A stretch of DNA of 64,000 bases. Source: Micrasema longulum. Its lineage: Eukaryota; Arthropoda; Insecta; Trichoptera; Brachycentridae. Positions 1 through 11,768 of this stretch are shown piece by piece. The position numbers and the translations under genes were made by a program. The first letter of the stretch is position 1. The number at the start of each line of letters is the position of its first letter. The notes beneath the pieces are model-generated. The model made no database searches. It worked only from the letters and a program-made list of their open reading frames with translations, and was not told the origin of the DNA. Location: contig JAGVSM010004882.1 in NCBI GenBank assembly GCA_022494885.1, forward strand, positions 124,001 through 188,000, in the 5' to 3' direction.

Positions 1-842
1 TGACGATAATTTATGCGAAATCGCGAAGGTACCTGCCCTTTTTGAATATTAAGTGTAACCTTACCCTCGTACTTGAAAGGGTTGCATTGAAATAATGCAA
101 ATATAGTGGCCACGGTCGCAGGTATTCCCTTTAAATATTCCGACCCCCAGAAATAACCTTGTTTTCGCGACTGCTGATACTAGGGGAGAATTCCGGAACT
201 TTTTTATTTGCATACAACACTTGCGAGGTATCCTTTTTTTATTAAGGGATTCGAATTAACTATCGCATGGACTTTTTTATTCAAATAGATATTTCACACT
301 AGACTTAAGGATCCACCGGGGAAGGGTATCAGTTTTGTGTTCCATGTCTACTTTTACTGATTTGCAAAGATTTATTACCGAATATTTGCCTAAGCGTGTG
401 AAAAAATTTGAATGTCGGAGAAGATAGAGTGAAGGGACGCTGTCTGAAGGGACATATCCGGGTGAACGGGTTGTCGGGTGCATCGTATTGATTGTAGGCA
501 ATTCCCGTTGGATGAATATCGAAATTTTCATGGGAAAGTGCTGAAGCTTTAGGATGTTCATACATCAATAGTTTGGGATAAGATATTCGGAGATGAGGAT
601 GCCTCCATTTATCAATACCGATTCCGTTAGATATCAGTAACGCTATAAAAGGCAGTTATTTTCAACGGAAAATGGAAGACCCTTTTAAATATTGTAAGGA
701 TTATTGAAGTACTAATCAACGGACGGATACAAATATCACGACGTGTTGTGGAAACCTAACGCTTTCTTTTTCTGTTGTTAAGTCAATTGCAAAAATACCA
801 CCGTGATTTGTTTTGGGGATTATTACTCGCTAATAAGCGGAA
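1..842. other. unassigned AT-rich sequence
   Basis: I recognise no gene or repeat family here. Two overlapping minus-strand frames of 79 and 94 codons (277-568) have no recognisable motif and are not called. Confidence 0.5.
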
Positions 843-940
843 TGGGGAATGTTGTAGTACTTAAAGTGGCCACTTAACGCAGCCAATGACAGGTCATAAG
901 CCCTGTAAACGCTCGAATATCCATAATCCTGAATTTGAAA
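843..940 (-). mobile_element. Fam-A fragment
   Basis: Short piece of the Fam-A repeat, recognised by the order GTGGCCACTTAA, CCAATGACAGGTCATAAG, CCCTGTAAA, CCATAATCC. The same order occurs at 22 kb, 30.8 kb and 47.5 kb. It breaks off into an A-rich run at about 938. Non-coding. Confidence 0.75.
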
Positions 941-1119
941 AAAAAAAGAAAAAAAAATTCTACCTCATCTCTGTAGGGATAAAAATAAAAATATTATTTA
1001 TTTATGTTTATAGTAAAATAAAAATAACGCTTGTTAATGCAAATATGAATTTAGACTTGGGTGGGGGTTTATAAATAAAGATTTGTTTTCGCGTACAGGA
1101 TCAATGAAGGGTATTATCG

Positions 1120-1700
1120 AAATAATATAATAATTGGTCGTATACAATTTAATAAACTGCCTGATGACCTTAAAAATGAAATGTTCGAGTGGTAAATCTC
1201 AAAGACCAGAAATGAAGACCTATTTCTTGAATCTTTTTGAAAGTGATAGTTTTTAGCTCAGTTTCTGTGAATAGTCTATATATTGTGTTTTAGGTTTAAA
1301 TGTTTTTCTTTTCTTTTTTTAATATTAAGTTCACAGAATGTTTAAATGTTTTTATTTTCTTTTTTAATATTAATTTCACAGAATGTTTAAATGTTTTTCT
1401 TTTCTTTTTTAATATTAAGTTCACAGATTGTTTGAATGTTTTTATTTTCTTCTTTAATATTAAGTTCACAGATTGTTTAAATGTTTTCTTTCCTTTTTTA
1501 ATATTAAGTTCATAGATTGTTAAAATTTGTTTAAATTTTTATTGTTTAAATGTATACTATGTATTGTTACAAGAAATGTACTATTTTTTTATGTACCGTC
1601 CCAAATGAGTTTTCTCGTACAACTCCTGGGAATATAATATCATGATATTCATGTCTTATATGTTTTATTAATAAATAAATAAAAAAAAAAAAAAAATATA
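1120..1700 (+). mobile_element. non-LTR retrotransposon 3' end (ORF2 C-terminus remnant plus 3'UTR)
   Basis: Around 1140-1185 one frame reads FNKLPDDLKN and then stops. This is the pattern at the very end of CR1/Jockey-type LINE ORF2 proteins, where an N-x-LP motif is followed by a short basic tail. A 3'UTR follows with a 45-bp tandem array (separate entry), and the unit ends in AATAAATAAATAA plus a long A run at about 1667-1697. No polymerase domain is present, as expected for a 5'-truncated LINE insertion. Clade assignment is not secure. Confidence 0.65.
1295..1530 (+). repeat. 45-bp tandem repeat, 5-6 copies
   Basis: Units begin near 1295, 1341, 1386, 1431, 1476 and 1518. Each runs TTTAAATG, a T-rich stretch, TTTAATATTAAGTTCACAG, then (A/T)TTG or AATG. 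Because 45 is a multiple of 3, one frame stays open as a 15-residue repeat, but the Phe/Asn-rich output is best seen as a by-product. The array lies in the 3'UTR of the LINE remnant. Confidence 0.9.
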
Positions 1701-3107
1701 TACTTATTTAATAAATAAAGTATTGACAAAGTGAAGTCTTTAGAACAGTTTATAGTAAGATTTTACAATACTTAATCATAAAAATGACATCCTCAGAAAA
1801 TGGCTGGAGAAGAACCCAAGCATCATGATCAGCCAATTGGTGAAACACTGTTAGGATTCGAGGTTTTGGCAGCATTGGAGTAGGACGCAAGAGTGCCATT
1901 CTTCTAAGATTAGTTTCCTTTTCTAGTAACTTTTAAATTTATTTTTATTTGTTCACTTTTTTTTCCTTATTATATTTATTCTTCAAATCCTTTATGGTTT
2001 CCACTTGAATGTTTTTTATTCATTTTCATATTGGTGACATCTGTTTTATTTATCACATGAATTATGTTTTTCTTATCTGTTTTATTTCTGATTTTTCTTT
2101 ACTTCGTATTGGTTATATGGCAGGTTGGGTATTGCGCTACCCCCTCAATAGAGCTGTTATAAAAATAATTATTATTATACAATTATTCAGTATGGAACGA
2201 AGAATGTTTAAACCCTATTTTTATGTGAAAATCATTTGTGAACTCTTAGAAAAACGACATGAATGAAATTTACAATGGATAACCATAATTAGTCGAATAA
2301 ATCAAGAACAAAAAAAATTGTTTAACTTTAATTATAAATTAAATTAACATAAATAGAATAAACCCAGTGTAAAGGAAGCAAATAGCTAATCTCTTCAGTC
2401 CTCACTAACAGAATAATATTTTGGCGAGATTATTCATCAACGCGCAACGTAGCAATAATAGGTTAGTTGGGAGGATAAACTAATTAATGCTATAACGGAG
2501 ACTTATGTTTTATTATAACTGTGTGGTGTTCACGAGCGTACACACTGGACATACCCATAGTGGAAGTATAGTAATTATATTTTTCATATATTCGTTAATT
2601 AGTTCCGGTACAAGTCAAATTTCGGTAATTTCGTATGAATTATTTCTTCTCCAGTTATCAAATTTGTTTTTGAATCTTGGAAAATGATTATTATAAACTG
2701 ATTTAAAGATATAATACAGAATTAATACAATAATAACTCAAAGTCAACGGAATCTCTCGGTTTATTTAATTGCCCTACTTATTCGTCATTGGTATAATGA
2801 AAATTAAAATACCGTAAAGGACAAATTCCAAATTAGTCATGTGAAAAGGATGTTAGTAAATGTTTGATTATTTAGTTTTCGACGTCATCCGATGGTTAGA
2901 AGTTTTATTAAAAAACACTACCCGTTTATTCTAAATCTAATAAGGAAAAAAATAACACGTCATACGAGGCAAACTATAATGATAGTTTAGTTTTATAGCT
3001 AAGGAGATTCCAAAATTATGTAATAGTACAACTTATTGTTATTGAGAAAATAAAACGAAAAATATTGATGTTCAATTTTAAGGGTTATTTTATGCAAGTA
3101 ATCAATC
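1701..3107. other. unassigned AT-rich sequence
   Basis: No gene is recognised. The stretch around 1830-2190 is T-rich with a short GC-rich tail (TATGGCAGGTTGGGTATTGC) before an AT-rich end, so it could be another LINE 3'UTR. I could not match it to a second copy. Confidence 0.4.
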
Positions 3108-3310
3108 TGTGTCCGGGTGGATTGAGAAAACAGTTCTGAGTGTAAAAAAGAACCAGAATCACGGATGAGCGTTTTCGACTAGACAGTTACTCTCAGGTAA
3201 AAAAAAAGAAAATAGAGTAGAGATAAGTTTGCCTCGTTGTTTGGTGGTTGGCGCGTTTAACTACCATTTTTTTAGACCTGGGCTCGATTCCTAAGAGACA
3301 TTTTGAAATA
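3108..3310 (+). mobile_element. SINE-1 with 5' leader, 3' truncated
   Basis: The leader starts with GTCCGGGTGG (3111) and contains TTTTCGACT and TACTCTCAGGTAAAAA. The tRNA-like head starts at GCCTCGTTGT (3231), and its B box GGCTCGATTCC is at 3281-3291. The usual SINE-1 body and ATG-rich tail are missing after about 3310. Confidence 0.75.
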
Positions 3311-3570
3311 ATCCACATGAATCCGTAAGGGTTCATAAATTCATTTCCAAATGAAAAAAGTTTTTCTTGATTTTTTTAGGGTAAGTTTTACATAAAAATT
3401 ATAACTTTATTCTTACAGTTAACATACATGGACTTTCTGTTTTTCTCACAAATCAACAAACATGTGTATTTTTATCTGTACCTTCTCAGTTGTATTATTT
3501 TTCCATAAGTTTTATTACCATAAATTATTTCTAAAATTATGAAGATGCTGTTTTGCTACGCTTGAACCGA

Positions 3571-3627
3571 AAAATGGGAAAAAGGGGAAAAGGGAAAAAA
3601 GGGAAAAAAGGAAAAAAGGGAAAAAAA
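3571..3627 (+). repeat. purine-only G-run tract, potential G-quadruplex
   Basis: Repeats of GGGAAAA-type units. G runs at 3576-3578, 3584-3587, 3592-3594 and 3601-3603 are separated by 4-6 A residues. This fits the usual G3+N1-7 quadruplex rule and is unusual in this AT-rich background. Confidence 0.75.
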
Positions 3628-4861
3628 CATTGAGTGTTGATATAAAAAGGAGTATAAGGAATGCATACATATTAATTGAATAACGTTCCAGCTATCGTAA
3701 GGTTTCATAAAATAAAAGACAAACAAATGTAAATATTTACGACGTTTATTTGATCAATTTTCGAGTCTCGAATAATTAGATAATACTCAATTAATTAGCA
3801 TTGTGTGAATAAATTAAAATATTAATGACACTCGGATTTTATTAATCGTTATTTCGATATCTTGATACCAGTATGGAGGCTGGCTGTTCCCCACGCGCGC
3901 ATGCGATTTTGCGGCTACTTTTATAATATTACGAGCTGAGCCCGCCTATGCTTTGCTATTGCTAGATTTGAATACATACTCGTATATAGATTAAATGAAC
4001 ACAGTCAAAAGTTTGAAAGCAACTTTTGTATTTAGTTAAAATTAGATATGTACATTTACATTATTATTTTTGTTTTTTGGATTACATAAATTGTCAAGAT
4101 AGCAGTACAGGGTATTTTGATTAATCGGTATTTGAACATTGTTTTCCTGTTACTGTCTTGAAGATGCCTCCCCAATGATATGCAAAAAGAGAACTACATT
4201 TAGAACCTTTTGTGCCCAACTAAAATAGAAAAAATCTATGTTTCGTTGTCATGAAAAAAGATGGTGTAACTTTTTGATGATTAATAGGAACCTAGTTATT
4301 TGATGATTATATTCCAAATCAAAAATAATTAAGATTAAAATATTTCAATTAAGTAGGTATCTAAGTAATTGTTTTAGTTTGAATTCCAAAAGATAAAATA
4401 ATTCATTAATAAATACAGAATTATTTTTGCAAATGTCAAACTCTGCTCTTATCATTAACAGGGGAACACTTAATAATGTAATGTGATTTTCAAAAATGTA
4501 TTGATTGTCAGTTATAATTTTTTCAGTGTTTCCAAAAATCCAGTAAAAATAAATAAATGGATAAAAATAGTCTGACTGCGATCCAAAAAACGAAAGTCGT
4601 TTGTGAACATTCAAAAACAACCTTTTTATACACAAAAAAATAACATCCTTCCATTTTTTTTGTATAGGCCTTTTAGGCGAATGCAGCCCTGGAAAACGAT
4701 GATTACATTTTCTCTCCTAACTTTTTTCTGCTTAATAAATTGACAATATTCAGAGTTATAAATATGCTTATGGCAAAGATCTACATTTCGCTGAAAACCG
4801 CATGAAAATCGATCCAGTAGTTACTCAGCTCATCGAGGACACTCATACAAACATTGCCTAT
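3628..4861. other. unassigned sequence
   Basis: No gene or repeat family is recognised. A small GC-richer patch (about 3880-3960, with ACGCGCGCATGCG) stands out but has no coding signal. Confidence 0.45.
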
Positions 4862-4868
4862 TATATAT

Positions 4869-4898
4869 GTTTATATATATATATATATATATATATGT
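4869..4898. repeat. (TA)n microsatellite
   Basis: About 14 consecutive AT/TA units. Short Tyr/Ile-rich frames crossing it are artefacts of the repeat. Confidence 0.9.
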
Positions 4899-4950
4899 AG
4901 ATTACGTGCTAACTCAGACGTCTACTTATTTTTTTGTCCACGAACTTACC

Positions 4951-5285
4951 TCATCATCATTATTTTCCTATCGGCATCAAGTGATGCGAAGGGCACTGAA
5001 TCGGTACTCCGATTGCAACGTATCTCGGTCATTTTTGTTAAATGGAAGGTAAGGTGATCAGTCTTGCAGTGTAGAACCACCTTTAATCAAAATTTCACGT
5101 CCACCCTGTCAGGAATCGAACCTAGGACGTCAAGCGTGGTAGACGAACGCCCGACCACTACAATGCTTGACGGAGTTATCTACACTTAAATTCCTTTTTC
5201 AGGATTTTACCTGAGAGGAGTCATCGAGTCGAAAGCACTCGTCCAGGGTTCTGGTTCGACTTCATACTCAGAACTTTACCTAAGG
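4951..5285 (-). mobile_element. SINE-1 with 5' leader, near full length
   Basis: On the minus strand, in order: leader (about 5180-5285), tRNA-like head with B box (reverse complement GGAATCGAACC at 5112-5122), body with the GATCAGTCTT and CAACGTATCT blocks, and an ATGATGATGA tail at 4951-4962. Same architecture as the copies at 42.6-43.0 kb and 47.8-48.1 kb. Confidence 0.85.
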
Positions 5286-5354
5286 TATTCACGATCTGTG
5301 TGAATTAAACAATAAATTTTATACCTTTTTTTCTTCTTTGTAAGATTAGAACAT

Positions 5355-5425
5355 TGGGTGATAACCTACTGCACTATAATGCGCGAGGTCCCGGGTTTGA
5401 TTCTCGACAGGTTTGACTTCGAATA
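5355..5425 (+). mobile_element. degenerate tRNA-like SINE head
   Basis: GCGCGAGGTCCCGGGTTTGATTCTCG resembles the anticodon-arm to B-box part of the SINE-1 head (relevant blocks GAGGTC and GGGTTTGATTC). The A box is poorly kept. No body is recognised. Confidence 0.5.
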
Positions 5426-5429
5426 CTTT

Positions 5430-6384
5430 CGATACTGATAACGTTTTTAACTTCGTGCTATTTATTAAGTACATTATATCCATTCAATTGATCATAATAT
5501 TGACGCTTAAAATAATTATCGTAATAAAAAAAATATTGTGAAATTTGTACCTAAATGCGATTTCTCAATAAAATATTTTATTGCCGTAAAACTAGAATGT
5601 GTGGCGTATATTTTGTTCATTTAGCTTTTACATAATATATTAATAAATTATAAAGATCTTTGCAATAAAAATGTATTTGTCCCACGCCATTTGATTGATA
5701 AAATTTTCTTTGTGCAGAATATTAAATGTTCGCAAAGTCTTATTTATATTTTATAATGGGTTGAATAAAAAAATAATTCAATAGGTCAACAAAACCTTCT
5801 AATGTTTTAAAAGTAAAAAGTATAATTTTTCCTTATGCAATTTTTTTTAGTTACATATAGTTTAAATATGCTGGGAAATGTAAGATACAATTTAAAGTGG
5901 TTAATATACGATTAATTATAAAAATATATGTTTCCTATGTAATGACTACACAATAACCTAAAAATATGTAGATTGGATACGTATTTGCTCAAAAGACTAC
6001 ATTTTTCATTTTGTCAATTTTTTATAACATTGGAATCTTACGAGTATATAATTTTAATGTTATAAATTATTCTTAATATAATTATTCTAAATCAAGCATA
6101 TTAACTATCTTTCCTTTCAGATCGTATTTACTCTCACTTTCCCTTCGTTGAATAAAAACAGTTTGTTTATTTACTTAATTATTTTCTTTTTTTTTACAAT
6201 AAACATAAGAGGTAAAACAAAGTATCCAAAAAAATAAATGATCATTACATAGCAATGAAATACATGTTAACAGTAAAAATAGTAAACGAAAAATCCCACA
6301 AAGGCATGGCCTGTTCGTGGGTGTACAAGAAATGTTCATGAATTTTGCTCCTATAATAAATACAGGTATAATATTTTTGTGTAA
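5430..6384. other. unassigned very AT-rich sequence
   Basis: No recognisable gene, RNA or repeat family. Confidence 0.5.
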
Positions 6385-6386
6385 TA

Positions 6387-6760
6387 TGATCATCATCATC
6401 AGTGGCGCTACAGCCCGTTGAGGGCCCTGGCCTCCCCCAGAATTTGTCTCCATTCCTTCCTGCACCCTGCGGTTCTTCTCCAGTTCGTCAGGCCAATTGC
6501 TCTAATGTCACTTTCCACATTATCCAGCCATAATTTTGGTCTGCCTCTGCTTCGTCTGCCTTCCGGAGTGGTATAAAGAATCTTTTTTTGGGTACGGTTA
6601 GCATTCATTCTGTGCACATGTCCCAACCATTGTAATCTTCTCATTTTGATGAATTGTGCAATGTTGGGTTCGCCATACAGTGCCTCTAATTCGTGATTAA
6701 ACCGTCTCCTCCACACTCCGTTATGGTTGACAGCACCAAATATAAGACAGAGAAAAGAAA
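6387..6760 (-). pseudogene. LINE ORF2 C-terminal region and 3' end
   Basis: Minus-strand frame 6716-6408 is open for 102 codons to its stop and continues upstream to about 6755. Seen motifs in order: IFGAVNHNGVWRRRFNHEL, MRRLQWLGHVHRM, GRRSRGRPKLWLDNVESD, NWRR, and a W-x-x-ILGEA end. This is the region after the reverse transcriptase in insect LINEs (RRLxWLGHVxRM, then GRPxxxWxDxVxxD). The reverse transcriptase core and endonuclease are absent, so it is a 5'-truncated copy. The 3' end is GGGCTGTAGCGCCA followed by a (TGA)n tail at 6388-6400, shared with the copy at 52.3 kb. The tail domain has no frame break, suggesting a fairly young insertion. It is not a host gene. Confidence 0.9.
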
Positions 6761-7760
6761 ATATTATTCAAAATATTGTAAGGTACTTTTTATTTTGTAG
6801 TAATTAAAAAAGTTTGCTGAAATGCTTACATCATTTTATTTTCTAAGCGTTGTGTCTCCTCTTTGTTTTGCTATATAACAGACCGAGAGGTGCAATTACT
6901 ATAGTAAGTAGAATATTCCCGCACGCAATACCCGGGCTTGTGAAAAATTATACATTAATTTTGGACGGATAAAAACACAGAATCCCGTGCGCAAGGAAAT
7001 CGTCTGCCATTACGCACAGGGAAGAAGTCAAGTAGGTCAATTCAAGTCAAGTAAGTCAAGATATAGTAAAGTACATTTATTAATTATATTGTAAAAACGT
7101 AAGTATACTAATCTTAAATAATCGTAAGTAATGCGCAATTCAAAAGGTTTAAATATATTATATTATTGTTACAAATACCTCGATAGCACACATATTTTTC
7201 CTGTTAAAGCTTATACTGAGGCGAATATCATATTATATATATTTTGAAATAACTTAATAATAATAATAATGTATGTGTTGCCAGCGCTTCAAGGTTAGAA
7301 TTCCTTAGCAGTTGACATTGCTTGCCTACCTTAGATAACTCGTTCTGAGTAAATCGTTTTATTCCCAATTAAAAATTACGCAATGCAGGCTTTATAGGAA
7401 TCGCTTTTAGTTTAAATTCCACCACAGATTCTCGTAATGAGTGCTGTTAGATATCATTATGAATTGTAAGCTTAATTAATTCATCTCGAATATGAAGTGT
7501 ATATTTTTTTGCAGCAACAAATCCGTTTTATGACATCGACATTCGACATGTGACATTATTTCGTCAGCTGCTAATCTAATTGAAATTACTTAGTAATCAT
7601 TGCTAAAAAAATATAACGAAAAGGTTGTTCTTAATTTGTGAAATCATTTAAGAAACAAAATATTATGGTTTATGATTATTATACGCATTTAATCAGTTAA
7701 GGTGCAAGGCAGAAAAAAAAATTCTTTCGTATCGAGAAATCCATCAAATGAACCCGATGG
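6761..7760. other. unassigned sequence
   Basis: No gene recognised. Minor simple repeats occur: short TCAAGT repeats near 7027-7060 and (AAT)n near 7256-7270. Confidence 0.45.
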
Positions 7761-7765
7761 TTTAG

Positions 7766-7832
7766 TGACTGAGACGTTTCTTGCCTCGTTCAGGGGCGTT
7801 CCGGGTCCGATTCCAGATGACAATATTATAAT
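7766..7832 (+). mobile_element. tRNA-like head of a SINE (unassigned family)
   Basis: CCCGATGGTTTAGTGAC (A-box-like) is followed about 40 bases later by GGGTCCGATTCCA (B-box-like). The spacing suits a pol III internal promoter, but pairing of the stems is poor, so it is not a functional tRNA gene. Confidence 0.55.
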
Positions 7833-9473
7833 GTAATTAAAACACTGCTCGATAATAGACTTCAATCAAGCTACATATTTTATTTTGTAAAATATAATTT
7901 ATCATTATTACGAAAACTCACCTTCATTAAGCCGTACGCATTTTATTTACTTATTTATTAAAATTTTAATGTTGGTGGATACAATATCCATGTATTGTAA
8001 TAAACTATTTTTTGTAACTAAAAAGCAAACGAACCAAAATCTTTTTTTTTTAAATTCTTATTTCCGTTGATGTAGTAAATTTGATATTCAATGCGTTATT
8101 TTGTCCATTAATGATAACCTAATTAAAATAAAAATGTTATAAATAGGTTTATACAATTATGTTATATTTATAAACAGCAAAATGATATACTTAAAGTACA
8201 AAATAAAAATAATTTTAAAAATTCAAAGAGAAAAAATCACTACATGTCTAAGTGACCAAAAAAATAATTCTACTTTAAGTAAAAGTATTGCTATAAATTT
8301 TTATTATGAACAGCAAAATTATCAATAGAGCTAATTTCTATGCCAAATTTACGTAGTCTTTGAATAATAGGCGAGTGAATATAATCATTAGAACTATGTT
8401 GATTTGAAAAGATAAAATATGACAGATTTGTAAATACAAAATTTATTATGTAATTTAAATATTCATATTTTATTTGAAAATGATTTGTAATGTCTGTGAG
8501 ATTCGTAAAGTAGATATTATATGAAATTGCATAAAAACGAAATTCATAAAACTCGTTTTCATCAAAATCACAATTTAATCCAGTCACTCTGTACTGGATA
8601 ACATGTATATTTTTTTAACGTTATTTTATTAATATTAATGACACCTATTTTAAAATGTTTTTTTATGCTTAGTACCTATATACAAAATCAAATATTCAAA
8701 TAAATACATACGAACGTATTTATTTTTAAAAATATTTGTGGCATCCTTGTATAGTAAAACAGGTGCGACATAATAAAATGCCATCAAGCTTGTCCTATTG
8801 ACCGAGCAAGTTGGCAGTTGGCAGTTGCCAGATTTCCAAGCAACAGTTACCAGTTCAGTTGGGTGACACCACTGTGGACTCGCTTCACGCTACATCCACA
8901 CCAGTCGACCTTCTACTCCTAATGCCTATTACTAAACATAAATTCTGTCCGCGCCATTACAGATTACAGGCTATCTTCAACTCGGTTCTGACTTCTAACG
9001 TAACACACCCAGCTCTACTCGACAGCGTCAGACACCCACCTTTATGCAATTTCTATAATTCATTAAAATAGTGCTAAATATTTTTATTTGGCTGTAAGTC
9101 TCTAAGATCTCTTATTTGTAATCAAGAAATAGTAGAGACAATTATTTGATATAATATCGCGGTAATACTAATAATTAATACTGCGAAAAAAATTAATTAA
9201 ATCTCCTAAATGATACCATTTGCGAATGCATCGTATTTGATTGAATTCGAATGTATATATTTAGCAAGGCCAACTTAAAAAATTTGGTCTTTGGCCCACA
9301 GGGAGCTATTTGATTATGTGTAAAGTTACACACGTCAATTTGTTTTTTAAAGCATTTTTTAAAACATGCTTATAAAAGTGTTCAATTTTTGGATGAACGT
9401 ATTAAGTTCTCCAAAACGAAAGCCCTTTTCAAGAGAGGTTTACAGTTTGAATTTTGTCTAAGGGAAGAGACCA
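7833..9473. other. unassigned sequence with one 86-codon frame
   Basis: Mostly AT-rich. A GC-richer patch at 8790-9070 carries a plus-strand frame (8811-9071, 86 codons, Leu/Thr/His-rich). It has no motif I recognise, no signal peptide and no splice context I can defend, so no gene is called. Confidence 0.4.
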
Positions 9474-9720
9474 TTGAAACAGTTTTCCGCGGGACATTGT
9501 ATAGATTTATATACTATTAATCGTGTTGTCCAGATGTTGATCAAACTTGATGTAATCATAAATGTTTTAATTGTTATTTTTGTATTCTTTAATAATACCT
9601 ATCATTCCACTTTCCATTATGTTGTTTCCAAATTCAACACAGGGTTCTTAGCCTCATGGAGATAGGGAAACGTTATTATTTTTTGTAATATGTATCTTTG
9701 TATGAATAAATACATTTTTT
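9474..9720 (+). mobile_element. LINE 3'UTR and tail (copy 1)
   Basis: Aligns along its length with 41095-41335. Shared blocks: ATTTATATA..ATT, CGTGTTGTCCAGATGTT, TTCAACACAGGG, CTCATGG, AACGTTATTATT, TGTAATAT, and the tail ATGAATAAATAC. It ends in an A/T-rich tail, as LINE 3' ends do. No coding part remains. Confidence 0.75.
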
Positions 9721-10440
9721 TAAATGCTTAACATTAACGAATAACATTAAATTGAATAACCCCTTTGTGGCACTGAAATTCTGTTTTTCCAACAAAAGCC
9801 AAGCACATAAAAACATTTATATTTGTGTATTATTAGGTCAACTTTAAAAAGAAACGAAGAATATCCATATGAGAAAAGTCTTCGTTGAAAGATTTGAATT
9901 ACAACGTAAATATATATATTAAGGATCAATAAATAATTATAATATTATTGGGACGTATTTCCACTCAGTTTCTAGTAAGAAAAAAAGGTTTATTCATTTT
10001 AAATTAATATGCAATTATTTACGTACTCATGAACTTAATCGTGTTAAGCCATAATTATTAAGTAAGGAAAAAAATTAGTAAATTAAAATAAATTACTACA
10101 TATTATGTACTGACTTTTATTTTTTTCTATTTTCTATTCTTATATATTTTTATTTCATTTTCTTATATCAATTGATGCAAAAATACATTTATTTATAAAA
10201 AAAAAAACAATTCACTTGATACTAAAAAATGTGAATGTAATATGCAAATTATGTAAACTTTGTGTATCCCTAAATTTTATTTATATTTTGTTTTATTATT
10301 AAAAACAAAAAAAAACAGGTTAAAAAACGTCAAGTACATAGAAAAATCATAAAATATAAACTATTCATACTTAAAAATTAATTCTGAAAACAATGGAAAA
10401 TTAATATTAAATTAAAATAAATAGAAGAAAATAAATCTTT
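9721..10440. other. unassigned AT-rich sequence
   Basis: No recognisable gene or repeat. Confidence 0.5.
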
Positions 10441-10449
10441 CAGTACCTA

Positions 10450-10706
10450 TTATCATTCCCTTTCCGCATCTAATGGTGCATAGGGCATTACATTGGTACA
10501 CCAATTGCAGCGTATCTTGATCATTTTTGTCACACGAAGGGAAGATGATTAGTCTTACGCTTCAGGTACCAGGTCCAGGGACTGTGAAATATTGCACTGA
10601 GAAAACACTTTTTGAAATAAATATTTCACATTAACCACGCCGGGAATCGAACTCGAGACCTCTTGCATGGTAGGTAAATGCGTTGACCATTACACCACGA
10701 GGCCGG
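10450..10706 (-). mobile_element. SINE-1, complete, with 9-bp target-site duplication
   Basis: Perfect direct repeats CAGTACCTA at 10441-10449 and 10707-10715 bracket the element, fixing its ends. Minus strand: head starts GCCGGCCTCGTGGTGTAATG, the A box TGGTGTAATGG fits the pol III consensus, the B box GTTCGATTCCC is intact, then a ~150-bp body ending in GGAAAGGGAATGATA. The head resembles tRNA-Gly. This copy has no 5' leader, so the head-first form is a real transposition unit. Confidence 0.95.
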
Positions 10707-10939
10707 CAGTACCTAGAGGGTATACAAATATTAGAATGGAAATTACACATAAATTAAGATGGTTAAGGCTAGCAATCAATCATTTACATGGGTATATTCC
10801 AAAAAACAAAATGAACTGGGAGTTATACTCGTGGTAGGTAATTGTGATTTTCTATAATTATATCTGTGAAAGTTCTGTAATTGTAGAATTTTACAAACGA
10901 TAAATTTGGAGATGTTTGAAAAATCAGTTTTTTATTTTT

Positions 10940-11060
10940 CTTTAGGGAAAGTTTTCCGTTCGGTGGCGGTGGCTGGGCCTCCGCTTCCGCATCACCCCAT
11001 GCTACATCCCATATGACGTAAGCGGCGCGGATGGGGATGCTTTTACATTGATTTGGTCAC
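10940..11060. other. GC-rich unique patch
   Basis: Markedly GC-rich against its surroundings (GGTGGCGGTGGCTGGGCC and neighbours). No start codon or coding pattern is convincing. It could be a regulatory or exonic island, but that is inference. Confidence 0.35.
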
Positions 11061-11549
11061 GTCTCGACGTATTCCCTAGGTTCACATATACATGTTTTTA
11101 TTTACAAAAACACTACCAGAAAGCGGAGCTCCAGTGAATCGATCAAAGTGCGGACAAAATATTTCAAGTTTCGCTCCTGGGGGATTACTGAATCATAATA
11201 TTTATTATGTATCCTTAACATCCCTTACTGATTTACGTCCGTCCTCCTTTCTCACCAAGCGAAGGTGTCCAGATTTGTCTCACTTATTTGTGATTTGACG
11301 CAGTAATAAACGTTTTTTTTTACATTAACCTAATGGCATAGTAAATAATATATATCGCACCCCCGAAAGTACACTGTGGTATGTCTAAATGAGCCATTTT
11401 GCAGGAGAGCAACTTTAAAAAAAATATTAATGATCGTAACGTGTATATTGACATTATAATGCCCAGTATTTTTTGTGGTATTTGCTCATTTCACATTTTA
11501 AATATGAAAAGAATACTGTTGCACCTAAATAACTGCGGTGTTCTTATCG

Positions 11550-11570
11550 ATATATATATATATATATATT
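11550..11570. repeat. (TA)n microsatellite
   Basis: Run of AT/TA units directly upstream of the SINE-2 tail. Confidence 0.85.
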
Positions 11571-11579
11571 TTAAAAGAA

Positions 11580-11768
11580 ATAATTGCGTTCTTATAATTT
11601 ACGCAAATATTTAATTTTAAGGGCCATTTTCAACGAGTTGTAAATAACTCACTATTAGAAAATGGAAATCAAGTTGGGGTAGAGTGGGATTTGAACCACG
11701 GACCTTTGATCTGTGAGTCCGAGACTAGCCAGCTAGCTCACTAGCCACGAGACCACAACCCGATTCAA
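11580..11768 (-). mobile_element. SINE-2, near full length
   Basis: Minus strand: GGTTGTGGTCTCGTGGCTAG head, B box GGTTCAAATCCC followed by ACTCTACCCC, then AACTTGATTTCCATTTTC, TAGTGAGTTATTTACAACTC, GAAAATGGCCC, and a tail ending ATTATAAGAACGCAAT. It is inserted inside the TIR element 11355-11928, so it is the younger of the two. tRNA-derived and non-coding. Confidence 0.88.

Noticed and set aside
1300..1515. 71-codon frame with 15-residue repeats as a repeat protein
   Set aside because: It lies in a LINE 3'UTR tandem array; the composition follows the DNA repeat and there is no secretion or domain logic.
4854..5057. Tyr/Ile-rich short frames
   Set aside because: Product of the (TA)n microsatellite followed by antisense SINE-1.
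5430..6384. Hidden host exons in AT-rich stretches
   Set aside because: No frame with biased composition or splice-site pairs that could be defended by eye.
8811..9071. 86-codon plus frame as a gene
   Set aside because: No recognised domain, no supporting context, and low-complexity Leu/Thr/His composition.
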